From assembly GCA_020440605.1 (NCBI GenBank), contig JAGRNT010000001.1, positions 239,711 to 303,710 on the forward strand: a DNA stretch of 64,000 nt. The letters run 5' to 3'. Shown piece after piece: positions 53,706 through 62,790 of this stretch. A program made the position numbers and the translations under genes. Numbering within the stretch: position 1 is the stretch's first letter; every line of letters begins with the position of its first letter. Under the pieces are notes generated by a model. It was not told where the DNA came from. It saw only the letters and a program-made list of their open reading frames with translations, and did no database searches. Source of the stretch: a bacterium. Lineage in GTDB: Bacteria; 4484-113; JAFGCY01.

Positions 53706-54224
53706 ATGAGCAATAACCGCAGCAATCCCGGACTCTCATTCGTGGACCATACCTGCTGTGGTGGAGTGGTGCTGGATGAACTGTCCGGCCAGGCCCGGCT
53801 CGTGCTGATTGAGGTCGACAAGGGCCGCCATCCGCAGTGGCTGCTGCCCAAGGGCCATGTCAATCCCGGCGAGAGTTTCGAGGATGCGGCGCGGCGCGAG
53901 GTCAGCGAGGAAACCGGGATCCCCGTCAGCCAGCTGGACGTGCTGGCCTATCTCGGCAAGATCGACTACTCCTTCCCCCCCGTTCCCAGGCATGAACTGC
54001 ACCGCAAGACCGTGCATTTCTATCTTATGCATACGCATGTGCGGGAATTCACCGTGACGCGCTTTACCCGTGAGGAAGGCATCGCCAGTGCCTACTGGTT
54101 CAGCTTCGATGCCGCCAAGGAAGTGGTGCGCTATGACGGCAACCGGGAAGTGATCGAGCGTGCGGAAATCATCCTCGAGCAGCTGCTGGCCCGCAGCGGA
54201 GATTCCTCCCGCGAGGCCGGATAA
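53706..54224 (+). CDS. Nudix hydrolase
   Basis: A 172-residue protein with a full Nudix box, GHVNPGESFEDAARREVSEE followed by TGI, which hydrolyses nucleoside diphosphates linked to another group. The CGGVVLDE start, the LPKGHVNPGES strand-loop and the long FYLMHTHVREFTV segment resemble the diadenosine polyphosphate or 8-oxo-dGTP subgroups. The promoter hexamer lies 8 nt upstream and there is no Shine-Dalgarno sequence. It is convergent with the small basic gene, with a shared terminator. Substrate not readable. Confidence 0.9.
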   Translation: MSNNRSNPGLSFVDHTCCGGVVLDELSGQARLVLIEVDKGRHPQWLLPKGHVNPGESFEDAARREVSEETGIPVSQLDVLAYLGKIDYSFPPVPRHELHRKTVHFYLMHTHVREFTVTRFTREEGIASAYWFSFDAAKEVVRYDGNREVIERAEIILEQLLARSGDSSREAG

Positions 54225-54227
54225 GCA

Positions 54228-54253
54228 AAAGGCCGCCTCTGTGAGCGGCCTTT
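54228..54253. terminator. Bidirectional terminator
   Basis: AAAGGCCGC and GCGGCCTTT form a 9-bp stem with A and T tracts on both sides, between convergent genes ending at 54224 and 54285. Confidence 0.88.
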
Positions 54254-54284
54254 ATGCAATTCAGATCCTGCTTGTCTGAGTAAA

Positions 54285-54647
54285 TCAGACTTCTGCCTTG
54301 CCGATGATCTTGAATTCCGTGGTCTCCTTGGTGCGTCCACGCTTCTGGCTGCCACCGCGCAGCAGGAATCCCTTCAGGCGGATGATTTCACCCTTCTCGA
54401 TCACCATTACCTTCTTGGGGGTCCCGTCATATCCCTTCGCATTGTAGACCTGAATGGCCTTGCTGTTGCTGTCATTGAAGGCGCGGATGGCCTTCAGCAC
54501 CGCGAGGCTGTTGCCGACCTTCTCGCGCTTGCGCGAACCCCGTCCGGGCGCGGTCCTGAGCCACTGGTAATCAAGGTTATCCATACCCTTGGCCTTGGCA
54601 AAACGCGCCGCGAGATCAACGAGGCTGATTACATCCTTGAGATCCAT
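54285..54647 (-). CDS. Small basic protein, unknown function
   Basis: A 120-residue protein rich in lysine and arginine (TAPGRGSRKREKVGNS; LRGGSQKRGRTKETTEFKII) with an N-terminal helix (LKDVISLVDLAARFAKAKG). The pattern suggests nucleic-acid or ribosome binding, but no family is recognised. The ATG at 54647 has AGGAG with a 5-nt spacer. A leader of several hundred AT-rich bases lies upstream, with a candidate structured RNA further up on the same strand. Confidence 0.65.
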   Translation of the reverse strand: MDLKDVISLVDLAARFAKAKGMDNLDYQWLRTAPGRGSRKREKVGNSLAVLKAIRAFNDSNSKAIQVYNAKGYDGTPKKVMVIEKGEIIRLKGFLLRGGSQKRGRTKETTEFKIIGKAEV

Positions 54648-54929
54648 GCTTACTCCTATTAAATAGCTGGATTGAGTATCCAGTTCATGACAATGCAAAT
54701 ATATCACGTAGATGCCGGCATTTCAATTCATTGCGGATTGAATGATTCACAGATGAATAAATATCAGCCCGGGGCGGACAAATCACTTTGTGCGTGAATA
54801 ATACACACGCGATAAACCGCGAAAGTACATAGGTATTGCAGTGCTGTGCAGCAGGACATCAAGTGCAGCAAATTACTGCTCGTGATATTCCGGTTCAGGG
54901 AGGGGAATTCAATGCGGAGAAAATATGAA

Positions 54930-55104
54930 AGCCGTACCCGGGGCAAGGTACGGCTCATATAGAAAGGCGGAAAAACGGGATAGGCTAGTTTAAGGAAATG
55001 GCAGCATTCAAAGGAAGATTCCGCGCCTTCATCTGTTTACCACCACCTCGTGTGAATACGGGAGATCGCTGAGTCCCGTATCCGATCCAGTACTCTCAGC
55101 GATT
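54930..55104 (-). ncRNA. Candidate structured small RNA with interleaved 5' stems and terminator-like 3' hairpin
   Basis: On the minus strand TATAAT (55111-55116) is followed by six bases and then an RNA that would begin at about 55104. Its first 49 nt contain two perfect, interleaved inverted repeats: ATCGCTGAG with CTCAGCGAT (9 bp) and ATACGGGA with TCCCGTAT (8 bp). A 15-codon frame with an upstream AGGTGG (54985-55032) follows, then a stem (ATATGAGCCGTACC with GGTACGGC..TCATAT) and a T-rich stretch near 54920-54935. The region is not repeat-derived and is AT-richer than genes around it. It is a candidate only; no known RNA family is recognised. Confidence 0.35.
55056..55103. repeat. Two interleaved perfect inverted repeats (8 bp and 9 bp)
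   Basis: Order on the plus strand: ATACGGGA (55056-55063), ATCGCTGAG-complement strand half (55065-55073), TCCCGTAT (55074-55081), second half CTCAGCGAT (55095-55103). The 8-bp hairpin loop is almost exactly one arm of the 9-bp stem. The two stems are either alternatives or an operator-like double palindrome. Confidence 0.8.
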
Positions 55105-55357
55105 GCTGGGATTATAACGGTATATTTCGAAATGCAACAGTGTTTATTGTGCATTAACCTATACGCATATGTAGTAAAGTGGATAAATCTGGGGAGAAAT
55201 TGTTGATAACTCTGGATTTCCACTGATACCGGCTCCCATCCGCTCCCGCTGAACATGACCCGTCCAGATGCTGCGTCCTACTGCGCAGCCGTTCCGGTCC
55301 AGGCTCCGAAGGACTGGCCGGGTCTATAATCACAGTGATTATCCCAAGGGGTGACCC

Positions 55358-56332
55358 ATGCGCAATCAGGCAGTCAAGGCACTTGTGATCTTCCTCGTGG
55401 CCTTCGCAGGCATCGCAGTCGCCGGCAAGGTCTTTGCCCAGAGCTGGTTCAAGACCAGCAGCGGACCCAGCGGTGAGCGGATCACGCTCATCAATGTGGA
55501 GGGTGCGATCACCGGCAGTGCAGCCGCCGCCTCGCCCTTCGGTGACAGCGGCGCGAGTTCCGTCTACATCGCCGAGCAGCTGCACAGTGCGGCCCGCGAC
55601 AGCAACATCAAGGGTGTGCTGCTGCGTGTGAACAGCCCCGGCGGCAGTGCCGCCGCATCCGATGAGATCTACCGGGGCGTGATGGCCGTGCGCAATGCCG
55701 GCAAACCCGTCGTGGTGAGCATGGGCGACGTGGCGGCCAGCGGCGGCTACTACATCTCCGCCGCAGCCGACAAGGTCTATGCCAACGGAGCCACGCTCAC
55801 CGGCAGCATCGGCGTGGTCTTCAGCCTGATGAACTGGGAGGAGCTGGCTGACAAGTGGGGCGTTGACGACGTGACCCTGCATGCCGGCGAGTTCAAGGAC
55901 ATCGGCAGCCCCTGGCGGCAGATGACCGATAAGGAAAAGGAAATGATGCAGGAGCTGCTGGATGAGGTGCATGAGGAATTCATGCAGGCCGTGATCCAGG
56001 GCCGGGCCAGTGCGCCGAACCCGATGACCGAGGAGCAGGTCCGGGCTGCCGCCACCGGCATGGTCTTCACCGGCACCAAGGCGAAGGAGCTGGGGCTCGT
56101 GGACGAGATCGGCGGGCTGGAGGAAGCCAAGGCCGAGGTGCGGCGCATGGCGAATGTCGGCCAGGATTTCCCGGTCGAGCCTGAGGCGGCCCCGAGCCTG
56201 CTGGAGGAACTGCTGGGTGTGAGCATGGAAAGCCGGCTCAATCCGCTGGCGCGCTTCACGGCTGATCCGCTGAGCAGCCTGGCTGGCAACCTCTACCTGA
56301 ATACGACCCTGCGCGACATCGTACTGCGCTGA
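55358..56332 (+). CDS. sppA: Signal peptide peptidase SppA (short form)
   Basis: A 324-residue membrane serine protease that degrades cleaved signal peptides. An N-terminal anchor (ALVIFLVAFAGIAVAG) precedes one catalytic domain with NSPGGSAAASDEIY, the nucleophile Ser128 in DVAASGGYYIS and the general base Lys180 in AGEFKDIGSP. The spacing of 52 residues between Ser and Lys equals that of B. subtilis SppA. It is the short, single-domain form. TATAAT at about 55325 and GGGGTGA before the ATG give a leader of some 25 nt. Confidence 0.92.
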   Translation: MRNQAVKALVIFLVAFAGIAVAGKVFAQSWFKTSSGPSGERITLINVEGAITGSAAAASPFGDSGASSVYIAEQLHSAARDSNIKGVLLRVNSPGGSAAASDEIYRGVMAVRNAGKPVVVSMGDVAASGGYYISAAADKVYANGATLTGSIGVVFSLMNWEELADKWGVDDVTLHAGEFKDIGSPWRQMTDKEKEMMQELLDEVHEEFMQAVIQGRASAPNPMTEEQVRAAATGMVFTGTKAKELGLVDEIGGLEEAKAEVRRMANVGQDFPVEPEAAPSLLEELLGVSMESRLNPLARFTADPLSSLAGNLYLNTTLRDIVLR

Positions 56333-56406
56333 AACATGGCAGCCCCGCGCTGCGTATTCACATATATCTGATGGCGCACTGGCCGGCGCTGGAGTGGGAG
56401 TAAATC

Positions 56407-57450
56407 ATGCAGAAGGGAATGAACATCTTCATTGCCGTGTATGCCGTGCTGCTGGTGGCCGTGCTGGGAGCCGCGATCGCGCTGCCTGACAAGCCGGAGA
56501 TCGCACAGTATGCAGCCGGTGCAATGGGCATCGTGATGTTTGCAATGGCCTACATCGCACACCGCGCCAGTGAAGCGGTTGGCAATCCGTTCAACGGCCT
56601 CGTGCTCGGCAGCTTCGGCAGTCTGTTCAGGACATGGCTCGGCGCTGCTGCGGTTGCCGTGCTCGCCGTGGGCATCGCCGTGGGGCTCGGCTTCACGAGC
56701 ATCGACCCGGACATGGGCTGGTTCGTGGAATCGGTCAAGAGCATGTCCGCGGAGAAGGGCCAGCCCCTGCCTGACAACGCCATCCCGATGATGCTCAACT
56801 TCTGGCGCTTCGGCTCCTACCTCGGTCCCGTGTTCGGTGCACCTTTCCTGGCGGCGCTGTTCGTGCTGAGCTTCCTGCCGGTCTATGGCTGGCTGGGCCG
56901 CCGCCTGCTGACGAAGGGCCTGCCGACGACGCTCGCCGTGATGGCGGGCTTCGGACTGCTCAGTTCACTGAGCGGGGCCTTCGTGAAGAACCCGATGTTC
57001 GAGACGCACAATCCGGCATTGGCAATCCCGGTCTCCGCAGTCTATGGTGTGGCCCTCACGCTCGTGCTGTTCTGGCTGTTCCTCAGCAGCAACAGCGCCG
57101 TGGTCCCGGCATACTTCCTCGCGGTCTACAGCGCCGTGGTGGGCTCGGCCCAGTTCTACTTCTCCGATCCGCAGGCGCATATGGTGCCGCCCACCGGTCT
57201 GGCGGACATGATCGTGCTCGTGATCGTCGCGGCCGGGCTGTGGCTGTATAAGGTCCCGGACTGGAAACGCATGGAAGTGGCAGGAGTGTCCTTCGACGGC
57301 AGCTCGCTGACTTCGGATCAGCTTGAGCGGCTGGAGGCGGGACGCCTGACGCGCAGTTCCGGCGAACCGGCCCGGAAGACTGCTCCAACTGAGGCAGCAG
57401 CCGGCGAAGCGGAAGCGGAGACTGACGACAGCACAGTCAGCGCCGGATAG
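56407..57450 (+). CDS. Polytopic membrane protein, unknown function
   Basis: A 347-residue protein with about eight hydrophobic segments, among them MNIFIAVYAVLLVAVLGAAI, WLGAAAVAVLAVGIAVGLGF, APFLAALFVLSFLPVYGWLG and LADMIVLVIVAAGLWLYKV, and an acidic cytoplasmic tail. No family is recognised. GGGAG precedes the ATG. It follows sppA after 74 bp in the same direction and may be co-transcribed. A long stem (AAGGCCGGGGA with TCCCCGGCCTT) follows directly. Confidence 0.6.
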   Translation: MQKGMNIFIAVYAVLLVAVLGAAIALPDKPEIAQYAAGAMGIVMFAMAYIAHRASEAVGNPFNGLVLGSFGSLFRTWLGAAAVAVLAVGIAVGLGFTSIDPDMGWFVESVKSMSAEKGQPLPDNAIPMMLNFWRFGSYLGPVFGAPFLAALFVLSFLPVYGWLGRRLLTKGLPTTLAVMAGFGLLSSLSGAFVKNPMFETHNPALAIPVSAVYGVALTLVLFWLFLSSNSAVVPAYFLAVYSAVVGSAQFYFSDPQAHMVPPTGLADMIVLVIVAAGLWLYKVPDWKRMEVAGVSFDGSSLTSDQLERLEAGRLTRSSGEPARKTAPTEAAAGEAEAETDDSTVSAG

Positions 57451-57453
57451 CAG

Positions 57454-57479
57454 AAGGCCGGGGACGGATCCCCGGCCTT
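57454..57479. terminator. Long-stem terminator candidate between convergent genes
   Basis: AAGGCCGGGGA and TCCCCGGCCTT form a perfect 11-bp stem with a 4-nt loop, right after the membrane-protein stop codon. It lacks a strong T tract. Confidence 0.65.
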
Positions 57480-57525
57480 GGATGCAGTCAGTTGTCAGTC
57501 AGCGCCTGAGCAGAAGCTCGCAGCA

Positions 57526-60500
57526 TCAGGGCATCATCCAGCTGCCGTCGGCACCGACGCCGTACTGGTAGTTGTGCCAGCCCGGCTCCAGCACCGTGTG
57601 CTTGGCACGCACCCAGATCTCGTCATCCGCCACCGACAGCGTGTTGCCATCACGGTCCAGCATCGACTCCGGCAGGCTATAGGTATCGGCCCCGAGGATG
57701 TCCAGGAACAGGCCGAGTGTGGGCGTGAGGTCGCGGTCACCATCCTGATCCATCGGGTCGTCAAATTCGTCATAGTAGGCCGTACCGAGGCTGTTGCGCA
57801 CAGGTGCACTGAGGACCGTGTAGCTGTCATTGCCGTCATAGTCCAGCATGTAGCTGAAACTGTTCTTGAGTCCGCTGCCCATGCAGGCGTTGTCAGCCTC
57901 ATAGGTGTCATTGCCCTGGTTGTCCAGCAGCCAGGCGACTGCATAGTCCGATGCCGTGGCACAGCCTCCGAGCCCGGTATATGTATACTGATCACTGCCC
58001 TGGTGGTCCCAGAGCAAAGATGCGGCCCGCAGCAGGGCAATTGAACCGCAGAAGCGGTCGCCGGAATATGTATCATCGCCGCCCAGCTCCAGGATCATGC
58101 CCGTCCCTTCGTAGAAGGAAACCGCCTGGGCGAAGACCCCGGCGGAATAGCTGTCAGTGCCGCCATCCTCGCAGAGCAGTCCCAGACCGGCGGATGCCAC
58201 GACAGGATCACCCGTTGGTGAAGCATCTCCGCTGAGCAACTTGCCAAATGCGCAGCCCTGGGCAAAGTTGCGGTTTCCCCCAATGCCGTCGCCATACTCC
58301 GGCATGCCCGGGTCACCGACCGTTTCCGCTGCATAAGTATCGTTGTCAGCACCGCGGTCGGAGAGGATGCCCACGCCGCGGATGCTGGCAAAACCCTGGG
58401 CCATTGACACGCAGCCATAATTGTCCATGCCGTCGAGGTCCAGCAGCGCACCGATGCCGACCAGCGACGCGCCCTGGCCCATTGCCTCCACTGCGTAGCT
58501 GTCATTGCCGTTCACGTCGCAGAGGATGCCCACGCCGAAGTTGGAGCAGCCCTGGCTGAGCCGCACGGCGTCATAGCTGTCGTTGCCCTCGAGATCCAGC
58601 AGCAGGCCGTAGCCCAGCCGGCCGCTGCCCTGCTGGTGCGTGTCGTCATTGCTGAGGACCGTCGTACGGTCCACGTCATTCGGATCATCAAGTGCGAAGT
58701 ATTCATCATCGCCGGCGTAGTCGATGCAGATCGCGATCGGGTTGGCCAGTGCGGCGTTGCCACCCGCATGGCAGTGGTAGTCGTCATTGCCGCCGATGTC
58801 CACCTGCAGCAGGTAGAAACCGTTCTCCGTGCCCCCGTCCCAGTCCGGCAGGTTGATCACATCATCACCGTCGCCGGTCACGCGGATCTCACCGAGGCTG
58901 GTGCGGACCTGGAAGTCAAAGGAAGCACCGGGGGTCCAGCCGTCGAGGAAGGCATGGAAATCATCCATGGCATTCGTGAGCACTGAGGCTCCCTGGAACA
59001 GATCTTCGTAATCGAAGTTGATGGGGAAATAGCCATTCTGCAGCCAGACGTTGCCGGGTGTGTTGACAAGAATATTCGACTCCACTTGCTGGTCATACAG
59101 CACCATGTGCAGGGAATCGTTGAAGGTGGCCTGCGGCCAGCCCTCCGGCGGGGTTGTCAGGCCCGTGATCTCGCCGAACATCACGCTGTTCGCCGGGTCC
59201 ATGAAGGCCTCGTGGTAGGGCTTGGCCTGGCGGATCGCATTGACCAGCCGGGCCAGGGCGCGCTGGAAATCATCCGGAACCCCGGCCACCTCCGCCTGGA
59301 TCTGCGCGAAGGTTGCATCATGCAGCGGGTCCGGATATTCATTCATCAGGCGCTTGATGGCCTGGGCCAGCGGGTCGCTGTCATCCACGTCTAGCGTGAT
59401 GCCTTCATTGACGACGCCGATCCCATGCTGCCAGGCCCCCGTCTGGACCACGCCCTGCAGATTCTCCCAGTTGCCGACCGTGTTCGCCAGCGAGTCAGCG
59501 TAGGGCAGGATTTCAGTATGATCGTCGTAGTAGTAGCTGCCATAGGCCGGCAGCCAGGAGCGGATGTCAAAATACAGATTCTGCTCAGGAGAACCATCCA
59601 CGTCTGTGAAGTTCTTCCACTGCACCTGGTCCTGGGTGTCAGGGATCTCCCACCATTCCTCCGGTCCCGAGTTGGCAAAGAACTCAAAGGTCTCGTCGAA
59701 GCCCAGCTCCGGCAGCGGAACGTCCGGCGGCGGCACCGGGTCCGGGTCCGTCTCGTTGAGGGCCTCCATGAACTCATCCGGCAGCACGCTGTCGTCAGTG
59801 TCATAGGTGTAGACGTACATCGTGTCCGTGTCGGTCCCGCCGTTCTCATCCGTCACCGTCATCTTCACACGGTGGATGCCGGGAGTGTCGTAGGTATGGT
59901 TGACGACGATCGAGGTGGCATCCTCGATGTCATCCTCGTTCAGGTCCCAGCTGAAGCCCGCCACGCCGTTGTCACTGTCCACGCTCTCGCTGCGGAACTG
60001 GAACTCCTCGGTGGTACGGCGGATGTAGGTGTTGCTGGTCTCCACGATCAGTGCCTGCGGCGCGGTGTTGGTGTCCTGCTGCAGTCCGTTCATGCTGACG
60101 CTCACGCCGTCATACACGAGAATCGCGACATAGAGGTTGTTCATCGGGCTCAGGTAGTTCTGCGGTACCAGGTCCACCTTGGTTGGCAGGTCGATGGTCT
60201 TGAAGCCGTTCGTGGTGAACAGATCAGACATCATCCAGCGCTTGCTCGTGTAGTTGGAGACGAGGATGTAGAAGCCCTGGCCGGGGCCGCCCACGCCGCT
60301 GATGGTGTCGATGCCGATGCGCAGGGCGGCGGGGTAGCCACCGTCGGGCAGGTTGAGCTGGTACATCGCCCAGCTGAGCTGGCCGGGGCCGGGGCTGAGC
60401 GAGATGCTTGAGACATCGACGGTGATGTCACCGCTGTCGGCGTAGACCACGGTCGGGTCCAGATCCTGCAGGGCGCTCGTGATCTTCTGGCCATTGCCGG

Positions 60501-60822
60501 AGAGTTCCGCCTTGCCCCAGGGCATCTGTGCCATCCCGGACAGGCCGCCCGGCAGCTCCGCAGTGGACTGCTCCAGCTGCTGCTGCATCTTCTGCTGAGC
60601 CCGCTGGGCGAAGGTGAAGGGGGACTCACCGCGCTCAAGCATGGCCAGCATGTCACGGTCGCTGGCTGAGCCGCCCGTTGCGGAACTGACGGGAGGGGCT
60701 ACGACGTCTGAGCTCGTGCTGGCTGGCGCCTGCGGGAGATTTCCACCCTGCCCGCCGCAGCCGGCGAGGGCTGCAGCCAGTAGCAGTATCAGCGCGGGAA
60801 TGAGATTTCTGCTTCGGTTCAT
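57526..60822 (-). CDS. Lipoprotein with PKD domain and C-terminal G-N-D-x-Y solenoid repeats
   Basis: A 1098-residue exported protein; lipobox LAAALAGC with cysteine near residue 22. A PKD domain (GFSWDLNEDDIED ... TYDTPGIHRVKMTVTDENGG) lies around residues 285-340. The C-terminal third has at least eight repeats of about 30 residues of the pattern G(V/I)G-L-D-x-x-GNDSY-x-QG, for example GLLLDLEGNDSYDAVRLSQG and GALLDLDGMDNYGCVSMAQG, which suggests a parallel beta-solenoid with acidic, perhaps calcium-binding, turns. GAGGT lies upstream of the ATG and TATACT about 70 nt upstream is a likely -10 box. Probable surface protein. Confidence 0.8.
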   Translation of the reverse strand: MNRSRNLIPALILLLAAALAGCGGQGGNLPQAPASTSSDVVAPPVSSATGGSASDRDMLAMLERGESPFTFAQRAQQKMQQQLEQSTAELPGGLSGMAQMPWGKAELSGNGQKITSALQDLDPTVVYADSGDITVDVSSISLSPGPGQLSWAMYQLNLPDGGYPAALRIGIDTISGVGGPGQGFYILVSNYTSKRWMMSDLFTTNGFKTIDLPTKVDLVPQNYLSPMNNLYVAILVYDGVSVSMNGLQQDTNTAPQALIVETSNTYIRRTTEEFQFRSESVDSDNGVAGFSWDLNEDDIEDATSIVVNHTYDTPGIHRVKMTVTDENGGTDTDTMYVYTYDTDDSVLPDEFMEALNETDPDPVPPPDVPLPELGFDETFEFFANSGPEEWWEIPDTQDQVQWKNFTDVDGSPEQNLYFDIRSWLPAYGSYYYDDHTEILPYADSLANTVGNWENLQGVVQTGAWQHGIGVVNEGITLDVDDSDPLAQAIKRLMNEYPDPLHDATFAQIQAEVAGVPDDFQRALARLVNAIRQAKPYHEAFMDPANSVMFGEITGLTTPPEGWPQATFNDSLHMVLYDQQVESNILVNTPGNVWLQNGYFPINFDYEDLFQGASVLTNAMDDFHAFLDGWTPGASFDFQVRTSLGEIRVTGDGDDVINLPDWDGGTENGFYLLQVDIGGNDDYHCHAGGNAALANPIAICIDYAGDDEYFALDDPNDVDRTTVLSNDDTHQQGSGRLGYGLLLDLEGNDSYDAVRLSQGCSNFGVGILCDVNGNDSYAVEAMGQGASLVGIGALLDLDGMDNYGCVSMAQGFASIRGVGILSDRGADNDTYAAETVGDPGMPEYGDGIGGNRNFAQGCAFGKLLSGDASPTGDPVVASAGLGLLCEDGGTDSYSAGVFAQAVSFYEGTGMILELGGDDTYSGDRFCGSIALLRAASLLWDHQGSDQYTYTGLGGCATASDYAVAWLLDNQGNDTYEADNACMGSGLKNSFSYMLDYDGNDSYTVLSAPVRNSLGTAYYDEFDDPMDQDGDRDLTPTLGLFLDILGADTYSLPESMLDRDGNTLSVADDEIWVRAKHTVLEPGWHNYQYGVGADGSWMMP

Positions 60823-60930
60823 ATTGCTTACCTCAGGAGCGTTTCTGAATTCCGGTCGAATCCAGGCTGTCCATCAGTAAGTATATCCCCGTAATCCGCA
60901 GGCTTTATTCAGATCAGCGTTAAGTGCAGG

Positions 60931-61485
60931 TCAGGTTCTGAGCTGTGCGGCGTACATCAGGCCGATGCCTGCGCCGATCCCGCCGAAGATATACCAGTTG
61001 GTACTGTTGGCCACTTCCAGGCGGCCCATCCAGACCAGGGCGATGATGGTCAGGCTCACGCCGAGCAGGAAGCCGCCGAAGACCAGCGGCGGGCCGTTCA
61101 GGCTCTCCAGCGAGACCGCGTGCTCCTTCTTCCCGAAGACGCGCATGCGCTCATGCTCGGAAAGCGGCTCACGGCGCGGGTGGTCCGGATCGTCGATGAA
61201 GAACTTCTCGGTGTCCTCCTCATAGCCGACCTTCTCCTGGGCCAGGGCCTGGGTGCGGATCACGTCATACTCATGCTGGGCATCGGCCTTCTGCCAGTGC
61301 TCCTCGTTCCCTCCGCGGTAGGCCTCGGGGAACTTCTCCTCGGAACGGCTGCGTGGGCCACGCGCGTCCTCCTGCACCTGCTCATGGGAATTGAGCAGCC
61401 GCTCAAGCTGCGAGGGGCCCTGAGCCTCCTGCCTGCTCCGGCGCACCTGCTCCTGGAACTCCCTGCCGGGATCATAGCTTTCCAT
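60931..61485 (-). CDS. Membrane protein with two C-terminal segments, hypothetical
   Basis: A protein of 184 residues with a long charged, coiled-coil-prone N-terminal part (REFQEQVRRSRQEAQGPSQL) and two membrane segments at the end (PPLVFGGFLLGVSLTIIALV; IFGGIGAGIGLMYAAQL). No family is recognised. The ATG at 61485 has AAGGAA 6 nt upstream; the in-frame ATG at 61506 (MSGKEFT) has AAGGAA at a longer distance and cannot be excluded. Divergent from ftsY. Confidence 0.6.
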   Translation of the reverse strand: MESYDPGREFQEQVRRSRQEAQGPSQLERLLNSHEQVQEDARGPRSRSEEKFPEAYRGGNEEHWQKADAQHEYDVIRTQALAQEKVGYEEDTEKFFIDDPDHPRREPLSEHERMRVFGKKEHAVSLESLNGPPLVFGGFLLGVSLTIIALVWMGRLEVANSTNWYIFGGIGAGIGLMYAAQLRT

Positions 61486-61596
61486 CGTGAATTCCTTGCC
61501 ACTCATGATCAGTCACTTTCCTTGAGATCTTAACCACAAATCTTACCCATGTGGCGGGGAATCAAACGCCTTGCCCGGGATTTGTCCCGCTGACGC

Positions 61597-61602
61597 TAGA
61601 AT
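61597..61602 (+). promoter_or_regulatory. -10 hexamer TAGAAT, 8 nt before ATG
   Basis: GCTAGAATATG here and at the M42 peptidase gene are the same core. The ATG of ftsY at 61611 follows 8 nt after the hexamer without a Shine-Dalgarno sequence. Confidence 0.5.
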
Positions 61603-61610
61603 ATGCGCGC

Positions 61611-62714
61611 ATGGGACTGCTGGACCTGTTCAAGCGGAAGAAGAAGCCGGAGGATGCACCTGTACCGGCGGCGGAGCCTGCGCTCGAGCAGCCGCAGGCC
61701 AAGGTGGATGCCCCGGCTGAGCTGCCCGCCGATCCGCCCGTCGCTGCTCCTGAGGAAGCTGCAGCTCCGGCAGCGCCGCCTCAGCCGGCCGATCCCGCAG
61801 CAGGCCGCAGCCGCTTCCGGACTGCCCTGAACCGTACCCGGGCCTTCTTCACCTCGGCCTTCAGTTCCGATCCGGGCCAGCTCGTGGATGATGCCTATTA
61901 TGAGGACATCCTCGATGCCCTGCTGCTTTCCGATGTCGGGATGGAGCTGGCCACCGAGCTGGTGGAGCGCATGCGCCGTGAAATGCGCGACCGGGGCCTG
62001 GCCTACCGCCGGGATGTGCCGCCCGTGGCCCGCGAGGTGCTGCAGGGCGTGCTCGCCGATGTGCGTGAACCGGTGCCGCTGGTACCGGACCGCCTGAATG
62101 TGATCATGCTCGTGGGCGTGAACGGCAGCGGCAAGACCACGATCTCCGCCAAACTCGCCAACCGTCTGCGCGCCGAGGGTCTGAAGGTGATCCTCGCCGC
62201 CGCCGATACCTTCCGCGCGGCCGCCACCGAGCAGCTCAGCGTCTGGGCAGGGCGCATCGGCGTGGACATCGTCACCGGCCAGCAGGGCGCAGATCCCGCC
62301 GCCGTGGTCTTTGATGCCACCCAGGCCGCGGCCGCCCGCGGGATGGACGTGCTGATCGTGGACACCGCCGGCCGGCTGCAGACAAAGCACAACCTGATGC
62401 AGGAGCTCAGCAAGGTCACGCGCACGATTGACAAGGCCTGCGAGGGCGCTGCCGTGACCCGCATCCTGGTGCTGGACGCCACGGTCGGGCAGAATGCGAT
62501 GAGCCAGGCCGAGCTGTTCAATGAGGCCTGTGAGCTAACCGGCGTGGCGATGAACAAGCTGGATGGCAGTGCCAAGGGTGGCACGCTGTTTGCCGTGGTC
62601 AACAGCCTGAAGATCCCCGTGCTTTACATCGGCGTGGGTGAGCAGATCGACGACCTGCTGGACTTCGACCCGGTGGAATTCACGACTGGCCTGATTCCGG
62701 ACGTGGAAGGCTGA
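61611..62714 (+). CDS. ftsY: Signal recognition particle receptor FtsY
   Basis: A 367-residue SRP GTPase. The N-terminal 60 residues are an acidic/proline-rich A domain with a basic start (LLDLFKRKKKPE). The N domain (DDAYYEDILDALLLSDVGME) is followed by the G domain with G1 GVNGSGKTT (169-177), DTFRAAATEQL, G3 DTAGRLQTK, G4 NKLDGSAKGG and the closing GVGEQIDDLLDFD. It docks ribosome-bound SRP at the membrane. The ATG follows a TAGAAT box by 8 nt. It stands alone, without ffh or rplS. Confidence 0.95.
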   Translation: MGLLDLFKRKKKPEDAPVPAAEPALEQPQAKVDAPAELPADPPVAAPEEAAAPAAPPQPADPAAGRSRFRTALNRTRAFFTSAFSSDPGQLVDDAYYEDILDALLLSDVGMELATELVERMRREMRDRGLAYRRDVPPVAREVLQGVLADVREPVPLVPDRLNVIMLVGVNGSGKTTISAKLANRLRAEGLKVILAAADTFRAAATEQLSVWAGRIGVDIVTGQQGADPAAVVFDATQAAAARGMDVLIVDTAGRLQTKHNLMQELSKVTRTIDKACEGAAVTRILVLDATVGQNAMSQAELFNEACELTGVAMNKLDGSAKGGTLFAVVNSLKIPVLYIGVGEQIDDLLDFDPVEFTTGLIPDVEG

Positions 62715-62790
62715 TTCGCAGCTCTCCTGATATCTCCGCTGTGCTGCACACATTCACGATAGCTGCGCGCAAGGCGGGATAGTTCCCTGC

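Noticed and set aside
55056..55103. Full H-type pseudoknot with both stems formed at once
   Set aside because: On the minus-strand RNA only one base joins the end of the first stem to the second half of the other, too short to cross a 9-bp stem. Alternative hairpins or partial stems are more likely.
54930..55104. 6S RNA, SRP RNA or tmRNA
   Set aside because: The ends do not pair as in 6S RNA, the GGAAG-type SRP core is absent, and there is no tRNA-like end.
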